A stretch of DNA of 64,000 nucleotides from Verticiella sediminum (lineage in GTDB: Bacteria; Pseudomonadota; Gammaproteobacteria; Burkholderiales; Burkholderiaceae_B). Below the pieces are notes generated by a model. That model saw nothing but the letters and a program-made list of their open reading frames with translations. It was not told the DNA's origin and made no database searches. Within the stretch, counting starts at the first letter, position 1, and every line of letters begins with the position of its first letter. A program made the position numbers and the translations under genes. Where the stretch lies: contig NZ_VLTJ01000029.1 of the NCBI RefSeq assembly GCF_007558815.1, positions 496,001 to 560,000 of the forward strand, written 5' to 3'. Of this stretch, positions 8,043-16,141 are shown piece after piece.

Positions 8043-8930
8043 TCAGGAGCCGGGAGCGATGCCGGCGACGTGGGCCCAGCCCTGGTCCAGCACGATGACG
8101 TCGCGCTCGCGCACGCGCGCCTGGAAAGCGATCCGGCCGTCGTCCTCGTGCCAGAGCGATAGCAGCAGCGTCTCGCCGGGGTATACCGGCGCGCTCAGGC
8201 GCGCCCTGAACGCCGACAGCCGCGCCGGATCGTCGCCGCACGCGCGTTCGATGACGGCGTGCGCCGCGCGCCCCCAGGTGCACAGGCCGTGCAGGATGGG
8301 GCGCGCGAAGCCCGCCCGCTGCGCCACCGCCGGGTCCGCATGCAGCGGGTTGGTATCGCCGGACAGGCGGTAGATCAGCGCCGCCTCCGGGCGGATCGGC
8401 AGTTCGGACACGCTGTCCGGCGCACGCTCCGGCAGCGCGGGCGCACGCGCGGCAGGCTCGTCCGCGCCCGCGCCTTTCGAGAAACCGCCGTCGCCGCGCA
8501 GGAACAACACCTGCTCGACCGTGGCGAGCAGGCGCCCGTGCGCTTCGTCCGTCAGCGTCTTCTCCACGTGCAGGATCGCGCCCTTGCCCTCGCCCTTGTC
8601 GACGATGCGGGTAACGCGGCTCTGCCCGAGCACCACCGCCCGTGCCGGCAGCGGCGCATGCGTCACCAGGCTCTGCTCGCCGTGCACCAGGCGCAGGAAA
8701 TCGATGCCCAGCTCGGATCGCTCGCGCATCCAGGCCCCCGGCGAGGCCAGCACCGCGGCCATCGTCGGCAGCGCCTTCAGGCCCTTCTCGTACACGTATC
8801 CCAACTGGCGCGCATCCATGGGGTCGCTGCCCACGCCCAGGCCGAGGGCGTACAGCATGGTGTCCTTCTCCGTGTAGGCATGGCGCACCGGCCCGGAACG
8901 CCAGGCCTTGGTCTTCTCGTAATCGATCAT
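8043..8930 (-). CDS. MaoC-like double-hotdog enoyl-CoA hydratase
   Basis: A 295-residue protein of the peroxisomal hydratase-2 type. The N-terminal hotdog (about 1-150) lacks the catalytic signature. The C-terminal hotdog carries it in full: YRLSGDTNPLHADPAVAQ, followed by GFARPILHGLCTWG. The D and H of this motif activate water for R-specific hydration of a trans-2-enoyl-CoA. The N-terminal RHAYTEKDTMLYALGLGVG is characteristic of the eukaryotic-like family, whose members act on bile-acid and fatty enoyl-CoAs. The start ATG at 8930 overlaps the previous stop (ATGA). It is well placed to act after the acyl-CoA dehydrogenases of the same operon. Confidence 0.92.
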   Translation of the reverse strand: MIDYEKTKAWRSGPVRHAYTEKDTMLYALGLGVGSDPMDARQLGYVYEKGLKALPTMAAVLASPGAWMRERSELGIDFLRLVHGEQSLVTHAPLPARAVVLGQSRVTRIVDKGEGKGAILHVEKTLTDEAHGRLLATVEQVLFLRGDGGFSKGAGADEPAARAPALPERAPDSVSELPIRPEAALIYRLSGDTNPLHADPAVAQRAGFARPILHGLCTWGRAAHAVIERACGDDPARLSAFRARLSAPVYPGETLLLSLWHEDDGRIAFQARVRERDVIVLDQGWAHVAGIAPGS

Positions 8931-9973
8931 GTCGTCTTCCTTGCGGCCGCATCCAGGGCCGAGGCCGGCATCCCGTCGTTCATGAGATCGCAGTATTCGG
9001 CCATGCCGAGCGCCGCATGGCCCTCGCAGGCGTACTGCGCCATGGTCTCGGTGATGCGCGTATAGCTGGCGCTGTCGGCACGCCGGTGGCGCAGCGGCAC
9101 GGTGGCCCTGGCGACGCCGCTCACCCGGTAGCTGCGGCTGGCCGTCTGCACATGCGCGACCAGGCTGCGCGGATACCCGTCGGCGTCGTAGTCGGTCTCG
9201 ATGCTGCCGCCGGTGACGGGTTCGTAGACGCCATCGCGCAATACGTTGCCGCTGACGCGCGGAGCGTCGCCGCCCGGGCTGCCCTTGATCGAGAGCAGAA
9301 TGCCGAAATCACGGCTGAACGTGATCGGCAGCCATTTGTACCAATAAAAACCATGCCAGTACCGCGGCCCCCAGGATTTGTCGCGATAGCCCGTGCCCTG
9401 CCCGATCTCGCAGCGCATGCCGTCCACGGTGATGTGCCCCTGGACCGCCATGTTCTGTTCCGTATGCCCGCGGTACACCGCGCTCGCCGGATCGAGTTCG
9501 ACCGGGCTGCCGTCCAGCGCCACGATTTCGCCGCCATGCATCGGCGATACGCCCTCGAAGTCCAGGGCGATCTGCGCCGGGCGCTGGGGATACTGCTTGA
9601 AGGCCTGCCGCGGGCCCGCCATGGCGCGCGGATCGTCCATCAGCAACAGATCCCCGGCGTAGTGCACGCGCAGCCGCGCGAAGGGCTCGAGCACTTCGAA
9701 GTGCATGCCGCCGGCGCGCAGCTCGGTGTTGCCGGCGATCCGAGGCCGGCGGAACATGAACCCGACACGGCCGTCCGGCAAGTACACGCAGCATGTCATC
9801 TCGGCATGCCCTTCGTGCGGCCGGTTGCCCAGGCGCATCCACGCGCCGACGCCGCTACTCGTGTCGAAGGCGTTGACGTACATGCTTTCGTTGTAGTTCG
9901 GCACCGGCTCCGGGACGTGCATGTCGTCGTCGCGCGGGTCCAGCCGCAGGCGGGTGCCCGGGGGCATATACAT
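8927..9973 (-). CDS. AttH/CrtC-like (DUF7064/DUF7065-type) protein of unknown function
   Basis: A 348-residue soluble protein without signal peptide. It starts with a His/Pro/Glu-rich stretch and then NYNESMYVNAFDTSSGVGAW and MRLGNRPHEGHAEMTCCVYL, a pattern I associate with the two-lobed beta-barrel proteins annotated DUF7064/DUF7065 or hydroxyneurosporene-synthase-like. The Trp/Tyr-rich segment GYRDKSWGPRYWHGFYWYKW is near the middle. Such genes often accompany acyl-CoA catabolic clusters with phosphotransferase-like genes. No catalytic residues can be assigned; lipid or isoprenoid binding or isomerisation is a guess. The start has GGAG about 10 bp upstream, and the stop overlaps the hydratase start. 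Confidence 0.6.
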   Translation of the reverse strand: MYMPPGTRLRLDPRDDDMHVPEPVPNYNESMYVNAFDTSSGVGAWMRLGNRPHEGHAEMTCCVYLPDGRVGFMFRRPRIAGNTELRAGGMHFEVLEPFARLRVHYAGDLLLMDDPRAMAGPRQAFKQYPQRPAQIALDFEGVSPMHGGEIVALDGSPVELDPASAVYRGHTEQNMAVQGHITVDGMRCEIGQGTGYRDKSWGPRYWHGFYWYKWLPITFSRDFGILLSIKGSPGGDAPRVSGNVLRDGVYEPVTGGSIETDYDADGYPRSLVAHVQTASRSYRVSGVARATVPLRHRRADSASYTRITETMAQYACEGHAALGMAEYCDLMNDGMPASALDAAARKTT

Positions 9974-10016
9974 ATGAGGTCTCCAGTACGCGGGCGCAGC
10001 GGCTGCGCCCGTCCCG

Positions 10017-10790
10017 TTACAGGCTGATGTGGAACCCGCCGTTCACGCCGAGATGCTGTCCCGTCACATAGCTCGCACCGTCCGACAGCAGGAAGCACAC
10101 GGCCTTGACCACCTCCTGCGGCGTCGACCAGCGTCCCATCGGGATCTGCGCGAGCATGCCGTCGCGGAATTTCTCGCCGCGCACGACTTCGGTCATCGGA
10201 GTTTCGACCACCCCGAAACACACGGAATTGGCCCTGATGTTGTAGCGGCCCCACTCGCGTGCGGCGGTCATCGTCATGCCCAGCAGGCCGGCCTTGGCGG
10301 CGGCATAGTTGATCTGGCCGACCGAGCCCTTGCGGCCCGCATCCGAAGACACGTTGACCAGCGAACCGCCCGATGGGTCGCCGCCCTTGGCGCGCTCCAG
10401 CAGGTGGCGGCCGACGGCGCGCGTCCAGTAGAACGAACCCGTCAGGTGCACGTCGATCACGTCCTGCCATTGCTGGTCGGTCATTTTCTCGATCATCGCC
10501 GGGCGGATGATGCCCGCGTTGTTCACCAACCCGTGCACGGCGCCGAAACGCGCCACGGCATCGCGCACAGCGCTGCCGGCCAGCGCCGGATCGACGACGC
10601 TGCCCGGTATGCCGAGCACCCGGTCCGCCGGCAGCGTCTGCAGCGCGGCGGCCAGTGTCTGCGCGTTCATGTCCACGGCGACGACGTTGCCGCCGAGCTC
10701 GACCACCATCTCCACCACCGCCTTGCCGATACCCTGCGCCGCACCCGTGACGACGACCGTGCGTCCCGTCAAAGAAATCAATGCATCCAT
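10017..10790 (-). CDS. SDR-family NAD(P)-dependent oxidoreductase
   Basis: A 257-residue classical short-chain dehydrogenase. It has TGAAQGIG (residues 15-22) for the dinucleotide, NNAG (90-93), a catalytic Ser at about 148, and Y162-AAA-K166. The C-terminal YVTGQHLGVNGG is typical. It would oxidise a hydroxyacyl-CoA or a ring alcohol. It is first in a six-gene operon (SDR, AttH-like, hydratase, Bug, two acyl-CoA dehydrogenases), where the hydratase would produce its hydroxy substrate. AGGAGGG lies 4 bp before the ATG. A promoter region with an operator separates it from the divergent thiolase-like gene. Confidence 0.92.
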   Translation of the reverse strand: MDALISLTGRTVVVTGAAQGIGKAVVEMVVELGGNVVAVDMNAQTLAAALQTLPADRVLGIPGSVVDPALAGSAVRDAVARFGAVHGLVNNAGIIRPAMIEKMTDQQWQDVIDVHLTGSFYWTRAVGRHLLERAKGGDPSGGSLVNVSSDAGRKGSVGQINYAAAKAGLLGMTMTAAREWGRYNIRANSVCFGVVETPMTEVVRGEKFRDGMLAQIPMGRWSTPQEVVKAVCFLLSDGASYVTGQHLGVNGGFHISL

Positions 10791-10820
10791 GGACCCTCCT
10801 TGTGTGTCTCGTTGAGCTTA

Positions 10821-10850
10821 TTGTTTCGTTGGTTGAACCAATGATATATT
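10821..10850 (+). promoter_or_regulatory. Divergent promoter region with GntR-type operator
   Basis: TTGTTT (10821-10826) and TATATT (10845-10850) form a promoter toward the thiolase-like gene with an 18-bp spacer (17 if ATATAT is used). The palindrome TTGG-TTGAA-CCAA (10829-10841) lies within the spacer, so a bound regulator would block RNA polymerase. The same 91-bp gap must also drive the six-gene minus-strand operon. Confidence 0.6.
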
Positions 10851-10881
10851 TGGTGCAAGCCTAAGGTCAACAGGAGACACG

Positions 10882-12057
10882 ATGAGCATCAAACGCAAGG
10901 CCTGCATCGCGGGCGCTTTCGAACATCCGACACGCAAGGCGCCGGACAAGACCGTGGCGCAGCTACATGCCGAATGCGCCCGGGCCGCGCTCGAGGATGC
11001 CGGCCTTGCGCTGCAGGACGTGGACGCCTACTTCTGCGCCGGCGATGCTCCCGGGCTGGGCGCCAACAGCATGGCCGACTACCTCGGCCTGACGCGCCTG
11101 CGCCACGTCGACACGACCGATACCGGCGGCTCGGCCTATCTGATCCACGTTGCGCATGCCGCCCAGGCCATCGCGGCGAACAAGTGCGACGTGGCGTTGA
11201 TCACGCTGGCCGGCCGCCCGCGCACCGAGGGAGCGAGCGGGGTCGGCGTCGGTTCCCGCCTCGTCACCGCGGCCACGCCCGACGCCGCCTGGGAAATGCC
11301 CTACGCGCCCGTCACCGTCAACATGTATGCGCTGGCGGCTGCGCGCCACATGCACGAGTACGGCACGAGCGCCGAGCAGTTGGCCTGGATCAAGGTAGCC
11401 GCCGCGCACCACGCGCAGTACAACCCGCATGCGATGCTGCGCGAGCCGGTCACCGTCGAGGACGTGCTGGCCTCGCCCCTCATCAGCGACCCGCTGCACA
11501 AGCTCGATTGCTGCGTGGTCAGCGACGGCGGGGGCGCGCTGGTCGTGGTGCGGCCCGAGATCGCGCGCGGCCTCGGACGCCCCGTCGTCAACGTGCTCGG
11601 CGCCGGCGAGACCATCAAGGGCCAGTTGGGCGGCGCGGTCGACCTGACCTGGTCGGGCGCGGCCGTCAGCGGCCCGGCCGCGTTCGCGGAGGCCGGCGTG
11701 ACGCCGGCGGACATCCAGTACGCGTCGATCTACGACAGCTTCACGATCACGGTCCTGATGCAACTGGAAGACCTGGGCTTCTGCAAGAAGGGGGAAGGCG
11801 GGCGCTTCGTCGCCGACGGCAACCTGATCTCCGGCACGGGCAAGCTGCCTTTCAACACCGACGGCGGCGGCTTGTGCAACAACCACCCGGCCAACCGCGG
11901 CGGCATCACCAAGGTGATCGAAGCCGTGCGCCAGCTACGCGGCGAGGCCCACCCGGCGGTGCAGGTACCCGACTGCGCGCTGGCGCTGGCCCAGGGCACC
12001 GGCGGGCTGCTCGGCTCGCGCCACGGCAGCGCAACCCTCATCCTGGAGAGAGCATGA
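10882..12057 (+). CDS. Thiolase-like protein of the Ltp2/SCP2 type, lacking the nucleophilic Cys (probable retro-aldolase catalytic subunit)
   Basis: A 391-residue thiolase fold. Where thiolases have the reactive Cys before the long helix, this protein has Gly in DTGGSAYLIHVAHAAQAI, so Claisen chemistry with a covalent acyl-Cys is unlikely. A YASIYDSFTITVLMQLEDLG segment and a C-terminal CNNHPANRGG loop remain. The stop overlaps the start of a DUF35 gene (ATGA). Cys-less thiolase + DUF35 pairs are known from steroid side-chain degradation, where the complex cleaves a beta-hydroxyacyl-CoA by retro-aldol reaction. Assigning that activity here is inference from architecture. CAGGAG is 6 bp from the ATG. 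Confidence 0.88.
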   Translation: MSIKRKACIAGAFEHPTRKAPDKTVAQLHAECARAALEDAGLALQDVDAYFCAGDAPGLGANSMADYLGLTRLRHVDTTDTGGSAYLIHVAHAAQAIAANKCDVALITLAGRPRTEGASGVGVGSRLVTAATPDAAWEMPYAPVTVNMYALAAARHMHEYGTSAEQLAWIKVAAAHHAQYNPHAMLREPVTVEDVLASPLISDPLHKLDCCVVSDGGGALVVVRPEIARGLGRPVVNVLGAGETIKGQLGGAVDLTWSGAAVSGPAAFAEAGVTPADIQYASIYDSFTITVLMQLEDLGFCKKGEGGRFVADGNLISGTGKLPFNTDGGGLCNNHPANRGGITKVIEAVRQLRGEAHPAVQVPDCALALAQGTGGLLGSRHGSATLILERA

Positions 12058-12458
12058 CCATGAGCACCCCGTATCAGGAGCGGCCGCTGGCCGCGCCGCT
12101 GCTCGACGCGGCGACCGCGCCCTTCTGGCAGGCGGCCGGGGAAGGCAGGCTGACGACCCGGCGCTGCACCGGCTGCGGCAAGCTGCACTGGTATCCACGC
12201 CCCGTATGCCCCTTCTGCCAGGGCAATACGCAGTGGGAGGCCCTTGCCGGCGAGGGCACGATCTACAGCGTGAGCGTGACGCGCAAGGCGGGCCCCATAC
12301 CGTATGCGATCGCCTACGTGACGCTGGACGAAGACATTACGGTGCTCACGAACATCGTCGACTGCGAGCTGGATGGGCTGCGCATAGGCCAGCGCGTGCG
12401 CGTCTGCTTCAAGCCGGCGCAGAACGGCGCCAGCATTCCGATGTTCACACCGGCATGA
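12054..12458 (+). CDS. DUF35 zinc-ribbon / OB-fold protein, partner of the preceding thiolase-like protein
   Basis: A 134-residue protein. The N-terminal helix PLLDAATAPFWQAAGEG is followed by a rubredoxin-like zinc ribbon, CTGCGKLHWYPRPVCPFCQG, with four Cys in two CxxC pairs. The C-terminal OB-fold has EGTIYSVSVTRK and GLRIGQRVRVCF. DUF35 proteins bind CoA thioesters or partner thiolase-fold enzymes. In aldolases of the Ltp2 type the DUF35 partner is needed for activity. Start and the thiolase stop overlap in ATGA, so the two are made in equal amounts. Confidence 0.92.
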   Translation: MTMSTPYQERPLAAPLLDAATAPFWQAAGEGRLTTRRCTGCGKLHWYPRPVCPFCQGNTQWEALAGEGTIYSVSVTRKAGPIPYAIAYVTLDEDITVLTNIVDCELDGLRIGQRVRVCFKPAQNGASIPMFTPA

Positions 12459-12470
12459 GGCGCCCGTAGC

Positions 12471-12504
12471 CGTACTCGGCGAGCCGGCCGGCTCGCCGAG
12501 TACG
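12471..12504. terminator. 34-bp perfect palindrome after the DUF35 gene
   Basis: CGTACTCGGCGAGCCGG followed directly by its exact complement gives a 17-bp stem with no unpaired loop in DNA, starting 12 bp after the stop at 12458. It would form a very stable RNA hairpin. No T-tract follows. It may be a terminator, an RNA-stabilising 3' end that separates the two upstream genes from the crotonase gene, or a protein-binding site. Confidence 0.5.
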
Positions 12505-12586
12505 CCGCGCCTGCGTCGCACATCCGTCCGAACGCACCCGCTTTCCTGCATGCGCCGCCGCGCGCCTCTCCTTTTTCGGAGCACGT

Positions 12587-13465
12587 ATGGCCAAATGGCT
12601 CAGCTCGACCGACTGCATTGCCTTCGACATCCAGGATCGGGTGGCGCGCCTGACCCTGAACAACCCGGCGCGCCGCAATGCGCTGTCCTGGGACATGCTG
12701 GTGGAGTTGCGCGCCGCCCTGCTGGAAGCCGATGATCTACGCGAGGTTGCCGTCATCGTGCTCGAAGGCGCGGGCAAGGATTTCTGCGCAGGCTACGACA
12801 TGCAGGCCGCCTACGCGCGCTATGCGAAGGAAGACGCGGCGCGCGACGCCTACCGTACCGGCAGCGCGTCGTTCGACGACGATGCCTGGAAGCTGGAGAG
12901 GTTCCAGGAACTGCTGCGCACCGCCTTCACCGTGCACAAGCCGGTCATCGCCAAGGTACATGGCAACTGCCTGGCCGGCGGCACCGACCTCGCCTTGTAC
13001 TGCGACCTCGTCATCGCGGCCGACGATGCGCGCATTGGCTTTCCCGCCACGCGCGCGATGGGCTCGCCGCCCAACCACATGTGGTTCTACAACGTGGGGC
13101 CGCAGTGGGCCAAGCGCCTGCTGCTCTCGGGCGACACGCTGGATGGCCGGGACGCCGCGCGCATCGGCCTGGTGGTGGCCAGTGCGCCGCCCGAACGCCT
13201 GGAAGACGAGGTCATGACGCTCGCACGGCGGCTCGCCACGATCGACCCGGACCTGCTCGCGACGCAGAAGCGCATCGTGAACCTGGCCCTCGAGCTGGCC
13301 GGCGCCGGCACCCTGGCCCGGCTGGCCGCCGAGATGGACAGCCGGGCCCACCTGACGCGGGCCAAGCGGGATTTCGATGCCGATACGGCCCGGCACGGCT
13401 TCAAGGAAGCCGCCCGTCGGCGCGATGCGCCCTTCGGCGACGGCGTCGTCAAACCGTCCTGGTAG
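12587..13465 (+). CDS. Enoyl-CoA hydratase/isomerase (crotonase) family protein
   Basis: A 292-residue crotonase fold. RVARLTLNNPARRNALSWDM is the usual N-terminal strand and CoA-binding turn, KDFCAGYDM the first oxyanion-hole region, and HGNCLAGGTDLALYCDLVIA the second. The two Glu of classical hydratases are not obvious: the first position reads GGTDLAL (Asp) and the second FPATRAMG. A different reaction (isomerase, hydrolase or lyase) is therefore possible. It lies 128 bp after the thiolase-like/DUF35 pair, beyond a strong palindrome, and is probably in the same transcript. Confidence 0.88.
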   Translation: MAKWLSSTDCIAFDIQDRVARLTLNNPARRNALSWDMLVELRAALLEADDLREVAVIVLEGAGKDFCAGYDMQAAYARYAKEDAARDAYRTGSASFDDDAWKLERFQELLRTAFTVHKPVIAKVHGNCLAGGTDLALYCDLVIAADDARIGFPATRAMGSPPNHMWFYNVGPQWAKRLLLSGDTLDGRDAARIGLVVASAPPERLEDEVMTLARRLATIDPDLLATQKRIVNLALELAGAGTLARLAAEMDSRAHLTRAKRDFDADTARHGFKEAARRRDAPFGDGVVKPSW

Positions 13466-13519
13466 GGCCGCAGGGCCACCTGCCGGCGGGCCTGGCGCCC
13501 GCCGTGTGCAAAGCCCGGC

Positions 13520-14488
13520 TCAGATCCGTACCCGGCCGGACCGGGCCACCGACTCCGCCATGTCGAGTTGCTCCTTGACGAATGTGCCGGTTTGATCGGG
13601 GTTCCAGCCCACCGGCTCGAATCCCAGCTCGAGCAGGCGAGGCGCAACGTCCGGCAGCTTGACGATGCGCGCGAGCTCGGCCGACACGCGCTCCACGATG
13701 GCCTGCGGCGTCCCGGCGCGCGCATGCACACCGGCCCAGCCCGGGAAATCCACACTGGCATAGCCCGCCTCGGCGAATGTGGGCAGCGCCTGGTAGAGCG
13801 GGAACCGGGTCGGGCTCGCTACCGCCACCGCCTGCATGCGGTCCGGATATCGCATCACGCCGCCGACCGAGACGATGCAGGCATCCACGTGCTCGCCCAG
13901 CACTTCCTGGATCGCGGGCGCTTCGCCGCGATAGGGCACGTGGTTGAGCTGGATGCCCGCGGCTTCGCTCAGCATCTCGCCGACGAAATGCGCGGCCGAG
14001 CCCTGTCCGTAGGATGCATAGGAAAGCTTACCCGGCTCGGCCTTGGCCTTGCGCACGAACTCCTCGAGCGTGTTCACGCCCAGCGAGCGGCGCACGCCCA
14101 GGGCGACCGGCGTGATGCACAGCATGCAAACCGGCGCCAGGTCGGCCAAGGTGTAGTTCGGACTAGGCTGCAGCACCAGATTGGTGACGAAGCCGGTAAA
14201 GGTCAGCAGGAAGGTGTAGCCGTCGGCCGGAGCATTGAGCGCCGAGCCGATCGACACCATACCGCTGCCGCCGGAACGCGATTCGACCAGGCAGGGCTGG
14301 CCCCAGGCTTCGGTGAGCTTCTGGCCGATCAACCGCATCATGGTGTCGTGCCCGCCGCCCACCGGCGTCGGGATCAGGAACCGGATGGGCGCGTCGGGAT
14401 ACTGCGGCTGGGCCCGCAGCAGGGCCGGGCATGCGAGCGCGCCCAGCGCGGCGCTTCGATGCAGGAAACTTCTGCGATTCAGCTTCAT
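13520..14488 (-). CDS. Bug-family substrate-binding protein with Tat-like signal
   Basis: A 322-residue receptor. The N-terminus LNRRSFLHRSAALGALACPALL has a twin-arginine motif (RRSFLH) before the hydrophobic stretch, so export by Tat rather than Sec is plausible. The mature part starts QYPDAPIRFLIPTPVGGGHD. Further hallmarks are APADGYTFLL, GKLSYASYGQGSAAHFVGEM and NHVPYRGEAP. It is transcribed divergently from the phosphotransferase gene at 14664. Ligand unknown. Confidence 0.9.
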   Translation of the reverse strand: MKLNRRSFLHRSAALGALACPALLRAQPQYPDAPIRFLIPTPVGGGHDTMMRLIGQKLTEAWGQPCLVESRSGGSGMVSIGSALNAPADGYTFLLTFTGFVTNLVLQPSPNYTLADLAPVCMLCITPVALGVRRSLGVNTLEEFVRKAKAEPGKLSYASYGQGSAAHFVGEMLSEAAGIQLNHVPYRGEAPAIQEVLGEHVDACIVSVGGVMRYPDRMQAVAVASPTRFPLYQALPTFAEAGYASVDFPGWAGVHARAGTPQAIVERVSAELARIVKLPDVAPRLLELGFEPVGWNPDQTGTFVKEQLDMAESVARSGRVRI

Positions 14489-14588
14489 ACGGGTCTCCTC
14501 CGTGGTGGGGCTGGCGTCTAGGGCCTGTTAACGCTATGGCGCCCCTTTTTTTCTGGTTGCACGAAAGCGGATTCGCCTTCGGCTTTAT

Positions 14589-14617
14589 ATTTTGTTGGTT
14601 GATCCAATAGAATACAA
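14589..14617 (-). promoter_or_regulatory. Promoter of the Bug gene with GntR-type operator, shared divergent region
   Basis: On the minus strand TTGTAT (14617-14612) and CAAAAT (14594-14589) are 17 bp apart. The spacer holds TTGG-TTGAT-CCAA (14595-14607), one base different from the operator at 10829. The divergent phosphotransferase gene starts at 14664, so one site may control both directions. Confidence 0.55.
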
Positions 14618-14663
14618 GACCTATCCGGCCGGAAGCATCACCACTTCGGAGCGCAGATCGTCC

Positions 14664-15728
14664 ATGACCAAAGAAGAAGCGGCTGTGCCCAGCCCCCACG
14701 GGCGGGCGCCCAGCGGCACCGAGTTCGGCGCCAGACTGCAGCGCGCGCTGCATCGGCACTTTCTTGCCGATGCGCGGATCGAGGCGCTGCAGCGCCTGAC
14801 GGGCGGTGCGACCAAGCAGACGTGGTCGTTCGTGACAGGCGGCGGTGGTACGGCTGCCGCGGGCCGCTATATCCTGCAGTTGTCCGCACCGGTCCCGGCG
14901 GCGCGCGGCCCGGGCCCACGGGCGCCCCGCCTGTCGGCCGCGGCGGACGCCGCGCTGATGCGCCTGGCACGCCGCCATGGCGTGCCCGCGCCCGAGGTCT
15001 GCTGCGTGCTCGATGAAGGCGACGGACTCGGGCCGGGCTATGTCACACGGCACGTCGACGGGATCACCCTCGGCCGCGCTGTCGCGCGCGATCCGGCCTA
15101 CGCGGCGGCGCGCCGGCGCATGGCCGCGCAAAGCGGGGAGATCCTGGCCGGCATCCATGCCCTGCCGACCCGCGACGCGGGTTTCCTGGACCACTTGTCG
15201 CCAACCGACGAACTGCAGGTCTATACCCGGCTGCTGCGGGCCCATGACCTGCGGCACCCGGCCCTGGAGTACGCGCTGCGCTGGGTGGCGCAGCGCCTGC
15301 CGCCGGATCGGGAGGACCGCGTCGTGCATGCCGACTTCCGTACGGGCAACCTGATCGTCGGGCCGGACGGTATCCGCTGCGTCCTGGATTGGGAGATCGC
15401 GCGCAGGGGTGACCCGCTGCAGGATCTGGGCGTGCTCTGCATGCGGACGTGGCGCTTCGGCGGCGACGGCGAAGTCGGCGGCTTCGGCAGCCGGGAAGAC
15501 TTCTATACCGCCTACGAGCGCGCCAGCGGCCGCAGCCTGGATGTCGAGCGCATACGCTTCTGGGAGGCCTACGCCAACCTGAAATGGGCCATCAATTGTG
15601 TACGGCGCGGCATGGCGCAGGGCGCCGATGGCCGTCCGGCCAGCCTGGAACTGGCGGCGATCGGCCGCCGCCTGGGCGAGCCCCTCTGGGATTTCCTCGA
15701 CATCGCCGCAGCGCAGGCCAGCACATGA
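14664..15728 (+). CDS. Aminoglycoside-phosphotransferase-like kinase (ACAD10/11-type phosphotransferase family)
   Basis: A 354-residue protein of the APH/choline-kinase fold. The catalytic loop is VHADFRTGNL (H222-A-D224 with N229), followed by VLDWEIARRGDPLQDLG with the metal-binding D242. The N-terminal lobe has GGATKQTWSF as the nucleotide loop. In acyl-CoA catabolic clusters such kinases may phosphorylate hydroxyacyl-CoAs, as shown for 4-hydroxyacids by the animal ACAD10/11 system; that link is by analogy. The ATG at 14664 is used; an earlier in-frame TTG at 14592 overlaps the promoter. A DUF6285 gene overlaps its stop. Confidence 0.85.
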   Translation: MTKEEAAVPSPHGRAPSGTEFGARLQRALHRHFLADARIEALQRLTGGATKQTWSFVTGGGGTAAAGRYILQLSAPVPAARGPGPRAPRLSAAADAALMRLARRHGVPAPEVCCVLDEGDGLGPGYVTRHVDGITLGRAVARDPAYAAARRRMAAQSGEILAGIHALPTRDAGFLDHLSPTDELQVYTRLLRAHDLRHPALEYALRWVAQRLPPDREDRVVHADFRTGNLIVGPDGIRCVLDWEIARRGDPLQDLGVLCMRTWRFGGDGEVGGFGSREDFYTAYERASGRSLDVERIRFWEAYANLKWAINCVRRGMAQGADGRPASLELAAIGRRLGEPLWDFLDIAAAQAST

Positions 15729-16105
15729 GTGTTTCGATCCCATCCACGGACGCCCTGCTCGCCGCCGTGATCACCTATCTCGAGCAGGACCTGCTGCCCG
15801 GCCTGGAGGGCTACCATCGGTTCCAGACGCGGGTCGCGGCGAACGCCTTGAAGATCGTGCTGCGCGAACAGCGGCTGGGCACGGCGCACGCCGAACAGGA
15901 CGCGGCGGCGGTCGCCGACGTGCTGGGCCGCAGCGGTGCCGGCGTGAACGGGGTGTCCAGCGAAGATATGGCGGACGCCCTGCGCGACGGCAAGCTGGCC
16001 CTGGATGCGCCGGGCCTGGCGCAGTGCCTGCGGGAGATGCTGCGGCGGCAACTGGCGGTGGACAGCCCGGCCTGGGTGCAAGGATCGGGTCGCCGGAGCG
16101 ACTGA
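15725..16105 (+). CDS. DUF6285-like protein, unknown function
   Basis: A 126-residue, mainly helical acidic/basic protein with no signal peptide. The segment TYLEQDLLPGLEGYHRFQTRVAANALKIVLRE is close to what I recall for DUF6285 proteins, which are regularly found next to APH-type phosphotransferase genes. The start overlaps the kinase stop (ATGA), indicating coupled translation and a likely physical or functional partnership. The stop codon lies within the stem of a strong terminator-like repeat. Confidence 0.7.
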   Translation: MSVSIPSTDALLAAVITYLEQDLLPGLEGYHRFQTRVAANALKIVLREQRLGTAHAEQDAAAVADVLGRSGAGVNGVSSEDMADALRDGKLALDAPGLAQCLREMLRRQLAVDSPAWVQGSGRRSD

Positions 16106-16139
16106 GCACGGTCGCCAGAGCGCGGCCGTGCTCAGTCGC
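16098..16139. terminator. Bidirectional terminator-like inverted repeat
   Basis: GCGACTGAGCACGG (16098-16111) is repeated in inverse complement at 16126-16139, a 14-bp perfect stem with a 14-nt loop. It lies between two converging genes and includes the last two codons of the DUF6285 gene. Confidence 0.65.
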
Positions 16140-16141
16140 GA

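Noticed and set aside
14592-14663. TTG at 14592 as start of the phosphotransferase
   Set aside because: It would put the operator and promoter inside the gene; ATG 14664 agrees with the start of similarity.
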